Assembly: GCF_025971955.1 (NCBI RefSeq)
Contig: NZ_JAPDMX010000033.1
Span: 1 to 64,000, forward strand
Length of the DNA stretch: 64,000 nucleotides
From: Shewanella subflava
GTDB taxonomy: Bacteria > Pseudomonadota > Gammaproteobacteria > Enterobacterales > Shewanellaceae
Direction of reading: 5' to 3'
Below are positions 55,448 to 64,000 of the stretch, one piece after another. The notes below the pieces were generated by a model. The model made no database searches, was not told the origin of the DNA, and saw only the letters and a list, made by a program, of their open reading frames with translations. Position 1 is the stretch's first letter. Each line of letters opens with the position of its first letter. Position numbers and translations under genes: made by a program.

Positions 55448-57184
55448 ATGCAAGTCAATGGCATTGTGGTTTCAACCGGGGTGGCTTTTGGACAAGCACT
55501 CAATATTAGTACTCATCCTCAACCCCTTGATCTGCGTTTACTGCCAATTGCCAACATTGCCTCTGAAAAAGACGCCATAAAACAAGCAATCGCACAACTC
55601 ATTCGCTACCTTCAAGATTGCCAACAACGTGTTTGTCCCTCTTGCGATACCTTTCAATTAATTGATGCCGATATCTTACTGCTTGAAGATGAATCACTGC
55701 TCACAGATATGCAACAGCATGTTGAACAATATCGGGTCGGTGCTGCTGTCGCTGTTGAGCGCATTTTTAACGAACAAGCATTGGCCATTGCGGGTATTGA
55801 CGATCCCTATCTTGCCAATCGCAGTCAGGATATTTTATTACTCGCCAAGCGTTTGATCACCACTTTACAGGGAAAAAGTCAGCACGATTTATCGAATCTC
55901 ACTGAAAATACCATTTTACTGGCAGATGATCTTACCCCTGCAGACTTTGCCATGTTGCCGCTTAAATTTATTAAAGGCATTGTATTAGAGTCAGGTGGCT
56001 TAACCAGTCACACCGCCATTTTAGCGCGTTCAGCGGGTATTCCAACATTATTAAATTGTCCTTGGTCTAGCCAAGACGGTCATATAGACGATGGGGCATC
56101 GCTGATCCTCGACGCCATTGAAGGTGTGCTTTATATCCATCCTGATATTGACGTTCAAACATCGCTCAAACATAAGCTTGCCGACCACCTCAAGCATCAG
56201 CAAGCCTTACTAGTATATAAAGATAAACCTTGCCTTACCCTCGATGGCCATGCATTAACCTTACGTGCCAATGTAGGTAATTTAAGTGATATTAGTTCAC
56301 TGATGTTAGTGGGCGCAGAAGGTATTGGCTTATTCAGAACCGAATTTTTATTGATGAATGCCCAAGCATTACCTGATGAGGACCAGCAATATAAACTCTA
56401 CTGTGATGCGTTACAGGCTCTCAATGGACAAACGTTTACGATTAGAACATTTGATGTTGGCGCAGATAAAGACATTCCCTGCTTAAACCAACATACTGAA
56501 GAAAATCCCGCATTGGGCGTAAGAGGTATTCGTTACAGTTTACTTAACCCAGATATGTTTATTGCCCAAATCAAAGCCATACTGCGGGCAGCTTGTCATG
56601 GTGACATTCGATTGATGTTCCCTATGGTCAGTCAAATTGAAGAACTGCTTCAGGCGTTTGAATTAATTAAGCAAGCCAAACAACAACTCGCTGAGCAAGG
56701 CAAAAAAATAGGCAATGTGGAATATGGCATTGTGGTAGAAACCCCCGCTGCGGTTTTAGCATTAGAGAGTATGCTGCCCTATTTAGATTTCGTCAGTATC
56801 GGCAGTAATGACTTAACTCAATACACGCTTGCAGCCGATCGCACTAACCTCAAATTAGCTAACTTATATCCGCCTTTATCGCCTGCGGTACTCACCCTGA
56901 TTGCCATGACGATTGAAAAATGTCAGCGAGTTAAGGTTAAAGTCTGTCTATGCGGTGAACTCGCTAGCAATGCAAACGTCTTACCCTTATTAATGGGTAT
57001 GGGTTTGAATGAACTCAGCATTAATCCTGCAAGTTTACTGGCCGTTAAAGCGCGTATTGTTGAGGGGAATTACAGTGCATTTTATCAGCATGCTCAAACG
57101 GTTAAGCAACTCATTTCCAATGCAGCGATTGACGAAGCCATAAAAACGTTTAACTTAAACCATAAAAGCCGATTTGATCACTAA
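55448..57184 (+). CDS. ptsI: PTS enzyme I
   Basis: 578 residues. It autophosphorylates with phosphoenolpyruvate and phosphorylates HPr. N-terminal phosphohistidine domain with active His in GGLTSHTAILARSAGIP (about 190). The PEP-binding barrel shows EGIGLFRTEFLLM, FRIRTFDVGADKD-type sequence (TIRTFDVGADKD) and the catalytic Cys in VCLCGELASN near 500. AAGAGG precedes the ATG. It is the second gene of ptsH-ptsI, with crr 125 bp further on. Confidence 0.96.
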   Translation: MQVNGIVVSTGVAFGQALNISTHPQPLDLRLLPIANIASEKDAIKQAIAQLIRYLQDCQQRVCPSCDTFQLIDADILLLEDESLLTDMQQHVEQYRVGAAVAVERIFNEQALAIAGIDDPYLANRSQDILLLAKRLITTLQGKSQHDLSNLTENTILLADDLTPADFAMLPLKFIKGIVLESGGLTSHTAILARSAGIPTLLNCPWSSQDGHIDDGASLILDAIEGVLYIHPDIDVQTSLKHKLADHLKHQQALLVYKDKPCLTLDGHALTLRANVGNLSDISSLMLVGAEGIGLFRTEFLLMNAQALPDEDQQYKLYCDALQALNGQTFTIRTFDVGADKDIPCLNQHTEENPALGVRGIRYSLLNPDMFIAQIKAILRAACHGDIRLMFPMVSQIEELLQAFELIKQAKQQLAEQGKKIGNVEYGIVVETPAAVLALESMLPYLDFVSIGSNDLTQYTLAADRTNLKLANLYPPLSPAVLTLIAMTIEKCQRVKVKVCLCGELASNANVLPLLMGMGLNELSINPASLLAVKARIVEGNYSAFYQHAQTVKQLISNAAIDEAIKTFNLNHKSRFDH

Positions 57185-57309
57185 ACCAGCGAATATATCT
57201 GATTAAGCCTATTTAGGATTAAGCGGAGTATTTAGTTAAGGTGAGAATGTGTTATAAGTTGGCAATAGACAACTATAATGAAAACAACAATAACAAGAGG
57301 CTTGCTCAA

Positions 57310-57825
57310 ATGGGATTTTTAAGCCGTATTCGACGACTAATTTCAGGCCAACCTGAATTAACCGGCGGGATCGCGATTTATGCGCCGGTTTCTGGGCATA
57401 TTGTACCAATTGAAAAAGTACCCGATGTGGTATTTGCTGAAAAAATAGTGGGTGATGGTATTGCCATTAATCCTGAAGGTGAATTTATTCTTGCCCCTAT
57501 TGACGGTACTATAGGAAAAATTTTTGAAACCAATCATGCCTTTAGTATTGAGTCACCACAGGGGTTAGAACTCTTTGTTCACTTTGGTGTTGGTACTGTA
57601 GAGCTTCGTGGTAATGGCTTTAAACGTTTGGCCGAAGAAGGACAACAAGTCAAAGCCGGTGAGCCGATTTTATCCTTTGACTTAGCCTTTTTACAGGGAC
57701 AAGTTGAAAGTTTGTTGACGCCCGTTGTGCTTGCCAATATGGAAGACATTAAAGGGTTAGACAAATCACCTCAAGGTCATGTTACAGCTGGAAAAGATAT
57801 TATTTTTACCGTGCAGTTATCATAA
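57310..57825 (+). CDS. crr: PTS glucose-specific EIIA (EIIA-Glc)
   Basis: 171 residues from the ATG at 57310, matching the E. coli start (169 aa). AAGAGG lies about 10 bp upstream; the in-frame GTG at 57241 is rejected. Phospho-His is in LFVHFGVGTVEL (about residue 92) and the second zinc/active His in FSIESPQ-region sequence is replaced by context typical of the family (ETNHAFSIES). Besides phosphorelay it controls adenylate cyclase and permeases (inducer exclusion). No EIIBC permease is in the window, so here it may be mainly regulatory toward the maltodextrin permeases. Confidence 0.94.
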   Translation: MGFLSRIRRLISGQPELTGGIAIYAPVSGHIVPIEKVPDVVFAEKIVGDGIAINPEGEFILAPIDGTIGKIFETNHAFSIESPQGLELFVHFGVGTVELRGNGFKRLAEEGQQVKAGEPILSFDLAFLQGQVESLLTPVVLANMEDIKGLDKSPQGHVTAGKDIIFTVQLS

Positions 57826-58188
57826 AAAGATACCCCTTAATAACGTCATTGAGTCAATGCCTTAAAGCGGGAAAGCAGATTTTGAGTATCTGCTTTTTTC
57901 ATTTTTGCAATAATCCCCCAACTCACAGTCAATAAGTTTTTAGAAATAGCCAAGCAAAAATGTATGGGAACAAGGCAAATTTTTATGCTAAGCCTTTAAC
58001 CTGCAATCTAACAATTTAATAGTGTTATCGCGTATTTTCATAAGCTAGCAAGAGCCGTTATTTATGACGATCGCTATAATGGGTGAAATATCTTCAAATA
58101 CACGCCTTTATCTTGTTCAAGTTTATTCACAATGCCACAATGTTGCATCACACCCCAACGGCTGTAAATCATAAAGGGAGTATACAGA
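57826..58188. other. Intergenic region between crr and yffB
   Basis: About 363 bp. It holds the crr terminator at 57872-57899 and then AT-rich DNA with no gene; AAGGGAG at 58175-58181 is the ribosome site of yffB. No recognisable operator. Confidence 0.5.
57872..57899 (+). terminator. Terminator of crr
   Basis: AAAGCAGAT / ATCTGCTTT with a 7-nt loop, then a T run. Confidence 0.9.
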
Positions 58189-60361
<2,173 letters not shown>

Positions 60362-60414
60362 AAAGTGGCTGTACAGGGTTAATCGGTTTTAAAGCATGGG
60401 CTTTTAAGTAACAC

Positions 60415-60528
60415 ATGGCAAATTTGCTCGTCGATGACCAGATTGACAAACACCGTCAACGGACAGCTATTGCCCAATTTTTTGAGTATCTTTTTACTGG
60501 CAGCGAACAATTATCACCGCCATATTGA
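60415..60528 (+). CDS. Possible 37-residue peptide
   Basis: A short frame MANLLVDDQIDKHRQRTAIA..., acidic/basic and probably helical, ending SPPY. It fits between the M15 peptidase and the hydrolase on the same strand. The ribosome site is poor (AAGT at about -8). Codon use looks coding-like but the length is too small to be sure. It could be a microprotein, the remnant of a longer gene or chance. Confidence 0.3.
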   Translation: MANLLVDDQIDKHRQRTAIAQFFEYLFTGSEQLSPPY

Positions 60529-60546
60529 AAATTATTGAGTCTCATT

Positions 60547-61362
60547 ATGTTATCTAATTCAAAACAAGGTTTAATCGAACAACAACCATTGCATTTCTTT
60601 GATGTCGGTCAAGGTGATGTGATTGTGTTGTTGCATGGTTTATTTGCTAACAAACACATTTGGCAGGCACAAGTACAGCATTTAAGTGGGCAGTATCGCT
60701 GTATTGCAATTGACTTGTGGGGCCACGGTGACAGTAAAACCATTCCAGAAAACACAACAAATTTAATTGATGTCGCAGGGCATATAACGCAGCTTTTAAC
60801 TGATTTACAAATTGCTCAATATCACATCATTGGACACGGTTGTGGCGCTGCTATCGCGGCTGAAATGGTGTTACAGCAACCATCTAACGTAAAATCACTG
60901 GTCATGCTTAATGCGTTTATTGGTTTTGAACCAGAGGTGAATTGCCTCAAGTATCAACAATGGTTAGACGTAATGAACCAAACACAAAGCATCACTGAAA
61001 ATCTTGCTGATACAATTAGTAGGTTAATGTTTGCTAAAGGAATGCAAGAAAACCAACTAATCAATCAATTCAGCCAAGAATTACGCAATATCGACAGTAA
61101 ACAAGTCCCTGTGTTGAGCCGTTTTGCCCACATGGCTATTTACAAGCGTGACACTATGGAGTTAGTTGAACAATTGACTGTACCGACTCTGGTTATAGTC
61201 GGGGTAGAAAATCAACTTAGAACCGTATTAGAAAGTTATTTAATGAGTGATGATATTGATGGCGCAAGCTTATATCATCTTGCAGAAGCTGGCCATTTAG
61301 CCATGGTTGAACAACCTGCACAATTGAATAGCCTATTGCAACAATTTTATCAGCAGCAATAA
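60547..61362 (+). CDS. Alpha/beta-hydrolase-fold protein with degenerate active site
   Basis: 271 residues from the ATG at 60547. Oxyanion loop VLLHGLFANKHIWQAQ and GHGDSKT are typical of the fold. The nucleophile elbow reads IIGHGCGAAIA: the G-x-Ser-x-G serine is Gly, with Cys one place later. The acid position reads VVGVENQ instead of GxxD, while the late His remains in EAGHLAMVEQP. Classical serine hydrolase activity is thus unlikely; a binding role or unusual Cys chemistry are alternatives. It resembles YbfF/BioH-type esterases. It is convergent with the SpmAB gene, with a shared terminator. Confidence 0.82.
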   Translation: MLSNSKQGLIEQQPLHFFDVGQGDVIVLLHGLFANKHIWQAQVQHLSGQYRCIAIDLWGHGDSKTIPENTTNLIDVAGHITQLLTDLQIAQYHIIGHGCGAAIAAEMVLQQPSNVKSLVMLNAFIGFEPEVNCLKYQQWLDVMNQTQSITENLADTISRLMFAKGMQENQLINQFSQELRNIDSKQVPVLSRFAHMAIYKRDTMELVEQLTVPTLVIVGVENQLRTVLESYLMSDDIDGASLYHLAEAGHLAMVEQPAQLNSLLQQFYQQQ

Positions 61363-61375
61363 GCCACTTTATCTG

Positions 61376-61410
61376 CCACCTTATTTGCAGTATGCATGCG
61401 GATAAGGTGG
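61376..61410. terminator. Terminator between hydrolase and SpmAB genes
   Basis: A perfect 9-bp stem CCACCTTAT/ATAAGGTGG, followed on the plus strand by TCCATTTTT. It lies between converging genes and probably serves the rightward one. Confidence 0.6.
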
Positions 61411-61476
61411 GTCCATTTTTACCTCATCACTGCATCTTACTGGTAAAACTGTGCAATACATTAAAGCGCAATCGGC

Positions 61477-62703
61477 CTATCCATAAAACCAGTAACACAC
61501 GGCAATCGCCGCGATAATGCCACCTAAATCGGCCGCTAAGCCACAACCCAACGCATGTCGCCCATTTCGAATACCCACAGAGCCAAAATACACCGCTAAT
61601 ACATAGAAGGTTGTTTCTGTACTACCTTGAAATATTGCCGCTAATCGACCCGCAAATGAATCAACACCGTGATGTTCCATGGTTTCTAACATCATAGCTC
61701 GGGCGCCAGAACCACTGAAAGGCTTCATGATAGCCGTTGGCATGGCATCAATAAAGCGTGTGTCATAGCCCATCCAAGACACTAAACCCGCCAAACCTTG
61801 AAGTATATAATCGAGCGCGCCAGAGGCTCTGAGTAAACCAATGGCTAACAACATGGCCAATAAATAAGGTATGAGTTTAATTGCCTGCTCAAAACCGCCT
61901 TTAGCGCCTTCAATAAACTCATCATAGATTGCCACTTTTTTTATCCCCGCGACAATCACAAAACTGAGCACGAGCACTAATAAAACGCCATTGCCTAATA
62001 CACTCGACACCTGACCTATCGCCTCGGCGCTTAAACTGAGTAAATAAAACATCGAGGCCATTAATAAAGACAGTAATAACGCGCCGTAACCTAAAATTAC
62101 GATGTTGATTAGGGAAATACGTTGCACAATCGCAACAACCATTAAACCAACAAATGTTGATGCGCAGGTGGCCAGTAAAATAGGCAGAAAAATATCAGCA
62201 GGTGATGCCGCGCCCTGCTGAGCGCGATATAAGAACACCGTCACGGGCACCAGTGTCACAGAAGAAGTATTAAGTACCAAAAACAAAATTTGCGCATTAG
62301 TCGCAACTGTTTTTACAGGGTTCAAGCTTTGTAAGTCTTGCATCGCTTTTAACCCAAGCGGGGTGGCAGCATTATCTAACCCAAGCATGTTGGCGGTTAA
62401 ATTCATACTCATACTGCCATAAGCAGCATGGCCGCGTGGCACTTCTGGCATCAATTTAGATAATAACGGTTCAAAAAGCTTGGCAAACAATCCCACAACA
62501 CCCGCTTTCTCGCCAACTTGCATCAATCCCATCCATAACGCTAACACGCCAATCAAACCCAGGGATATTTCAGCCGCCAGTTTTGCACTATTAAATAATG
62601 CATTAACCGCATCGTTTAATACTGTGAGATTACCTGAAATCAGCTGCAATATGATGGCAATCGCCGCAGTGATAAAAAAGCCTAACCAAACTCGATTCAG
62701 CAC
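61477..62703 (-). CDS. Fused SpmA-SpmB nucleoside-recognition membrane protein
   Basis: A 408-residue inner-membrane protein with about ten helices. The first half matches SpmA (MSMNLTANMLGLDNAATPLG, GLKAMQDLQSLN), the second SpmB (IYDEFIEGAKGGFEQAIKLIPYL and FQGSTETTFYVLAVYFGSVG, each quoted within limits). In Bacillus these are two proteins of spore-core dehydration; in non-sporing gammaproteobacteria the fused form has unknown transport-like function. Both halves keep the Gate-domain signature. It is transcribed alone, divergent from rsmF with 111 bp between. Confidence 0.88.
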   Translation of the reverse strand: MLNRVWLGFFITAAIAIILQLISGNLTVLNDAVNALFNSAKLAAEISLGLIGVLALWMGLMQVGEKAGVVGLFAKLFEPLLSKLMPEVPRGHAAYGSMSMNLTANMLGLDNAATPLGLKAMQDLQSLNPVKTVATNAQILFLVLNTSSVTLVPVTVFLYRAQQGAASPADIFLPILLATCASTFVGLMVVAIVQRISLINIVILGYGALLLSLLMASMFYLLSLSAEAIGQVSSVLGNGVLLVLVLSFVIVAGIKKVAIYDEFIEGAKGGFEQAIKLIPYLLAMLLAIGLLRASGALDYILQGLAGLVSWMGYDTRFIDAMPTAIMKPFSGSGARAMMLETMEHHGVDSFAGRLAAIFQGSTETTFYVLAVYFGSVGIRNGRHALGCGLAADLGGIIAAIAVCYWFYG

Positions 62704-62814
62704 ACACTTTCCTTTTTATTATGATTTGGGTTTGTCATTCCAATACCCCCCTGCGGTCACATTCCGTGATATGATCCTGTTAATTATGCCACGAGAGTGA
62801 ACAATGTCTGCATT

Positions 62815-64000
62815 ATGGTTCAATTAAATCCAAATTTTATCAAACACATCGCTAACGAATTACCCGAACACCTTTGTCTAGATGAGTTTATCGCTATTTG
62901 CGATAAACCACTTCGAAAATCTATTAGGGTCAATACCTTAAAAATCAGCAGTGCTGAATTTATACAGCTAATGGAACCTAAAGGCTGGCACTTTGAATCA
63001 ATTCCTTGGTGCAAAGATGGATTTTGGGTCAGTCATGATGAAGCGCTTCAACCTGGTAATCTTATCGAACATATTCAGGGGCTGTTTTATATTCAAGAAG
63101 CCAGCTCAATGTTACCGCCTACGGCATTATTTGATGACGTATCAAATACTGCCATGATTTTAGACGTGGCTTCAGCTCCTGGTTCAAAAACCACCCAAAT
63201 AGCGGCTTTAATGCAAAACCAAGGTTTATTAGTTGCCAATGAGTATTCAGCAAGCAGAGTGAAAGTATTGCATGCCAATGTGCTTCGCATGGGCGCCAGT
63301 AATGTTGCCCTGACCCACTTCGACGGCCGCGTTTTTGGCGAATATTTATATGAAACCTTTGATGCCATTTTATTAGACGCCCCCTGCGGCGGCGAAGGCA
63401 CAGTCAGAAAAGATCCTAATGCGCTAAAGCATTGGGATATAAGTGATGTGACGGCGATTGCTGATACCCAAAAGGATTTAATTGAATCTGCTTTTTTAGC
63501 ATTAAAAACTGGTGGAACTTTAGTATATTCAACCTGCACATTAAGCCAATTAGAAAATCAGCAAATTTGTTATCACCTGCAGAAAACCTATCCAGATGCG
63601 CTAGTGTTTATGCCGTTAAACGATTTATTTCCAAATTCGCAAGCGGCTTGCACCCCTGAAGGTTTTTTACACGTTTGGCCACAAATTTATGATAGTGAAG
63701 GTTTCTTTGTTGCTAAAATCAAAAAAACAGCATCGGTTGAGCGACTCAAAAAGCCGCCTAAATTGCAAAAAAACTTCCCTTTTACACCCGCAACAGAGAA
63801 ACAAATACTGGCGCTCACACAATATTTAAGAGAGTGTTTTGCGATAACATTACCAACAGACAGTCATGTCATGCAACGTGATGATGAGTTTTGGTTGTTT
63901 CCGAATAGTTTCAATCCACTTATCGGTAAAATGCGTTTTCAACGTATTGGTCTAAAACTGGCAGATGCGATGAAAAAGGGTTTTAAAGTCAAACATGAAG
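62815..64000 (+). CDS. rsmF: 16S rRNA m5C1407 methyltransferase RsmF (3' truncated by window)
   Basis: 395 codons visible, running off the right edge. It methylates C1407 of 16S rRNA with SAM. N-terminal match to E. coli RsmF: RKSIRVNTLKIS and IPWCKDGFWV; then FYIQEASSMLPP, the SAM site LDVASAPGSKTTQIAALM, motif IV LDAPCGGEGTVRKDP with one Cys and VYSTCTLSQLENQ with the catalytic Cys. The C-terminal RNA-binding part begins near 290. The start is uncertain: ATG 62815 lacks a well-placed ribosome site, while in-frame GTG 62797 is possible. Confidence 0.95.
   Translation, partial: MVQLNPNFIKHIANELPEHLCLDEFIAICDKPLRKSIRVNTLKISSAEFIQLMEPKGWHFESIPWCKDGFWVSHDEALQPGNLIEHIQGLFYIQEASSMLPPTALFDDVSNTAMILDVASAPGSKTTQIAALMQNQGLLVANEYSASRVKVLHANVLRMGASNVALTHFDGRVFGEYLYETFDAILLDAPCGGEGTVRKDPNALKHWDISDVTAIADTQKDLIESAFLALKTGGTLVYSTCTLSQLENQQICYHLQKTYPDALVFMPLNDLFPNSQAACTPEGFLHVWPQIYDSEGFFVAKIKKTASVERLKKPPKLQKNFPFTPATEKQILALTQYLRECFAITLPTDSHVMQRDDEFWLFPNSFNPLIGKMRFQRIGLKLADAMKKGFKVKHE

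Overview
The window is chromosomal DNA of a marine gammaproteobacterium, almost certainly a Shewanella and probably one of the AT-rich cold-water species. The core gene orders lolA-rarA-crcB-serS behind ftsK, tusDCB-tusE next to yccA, lrp/ald, and ptsHI-crr all point that way, as do the Shewanella-type maltodextrin genes. This assignment is inference from gene content and order; no database was searched.

Left region (1-9.4 kb): accessory DNA at a tRNA-Ser(UGA) gene. Two tandem integrative elements sit downstream of the tRNA, each with its own related tyrosine integrase placed just after a copy of the tRNA 3' end and a tRNA-type terminator. Element A (about 3.0-9.3 kb) carries a Doc-type toxin with a small putative antitoxin, an XRE regulator with a membrane tail, an IS110-family insertion sequence with structured flanks, a small membrane protein, a 0.3-0.4 kb direct repeat present twice, and a hairpin-rich oriT-like segment. 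Element B runs off the left edge and carries a protein with a HEPN RNase-type RNxxxH motif.

Middle-left (9.4-27 kb): core genome. It holds a purine efflux pair (punC/punR), yccA, the tusDCB-tusE tRNA-thiolation operon, a 40-aa membrane peptide after serS, serS-crcB-rarA-lolA, ftsK, lrp/ald, a GAF-PAS-GGDEF-EAL protein with a degenerate GGDEF site, and an RsmB-like methyltransferase.

Centre (27-52.5 kb): a maltodextrin/starch utilisation locus. A TonB-dependent receptor takes oligosaccharides across the outer membrane. Two exported GH13 amylases, a GH97 and a GH15 enzyme cut them outside the cytoplasm. Two MFS permeases import the products, and a cytoplasmic GH13 alpha-glucosidase finishes the job. 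A flavin-dependent tryptophan-halogenase-like gene sits inside the locus. Four near-identical palindromes (TGMATACGTATGYA) lie 5-6 bp upstream of the -35 element of four promoters, each with an 18-bp spacer; the LacI-family gene at 51.4-52.4 kb is the obvious candidate regulator, and the placement looks like activation rather than repression. The SLC45-like permease transcript has a long folded leader ending in an intrinsic terminator. Unrelated trmY-like and selO-like genes interrupt the locus.

Right region (52.5-64 kb): a CheX-like DUF3334 protein beside a chemoreceptor, ptsH-ptsI-crr, yffB-dapE-M15 peptidase, an alpha/beta hydrolase that lacks the usual nucleophile, a fused SpmA-SpmB membrane protein, and the start of rsmF, which is cut by the window edge.
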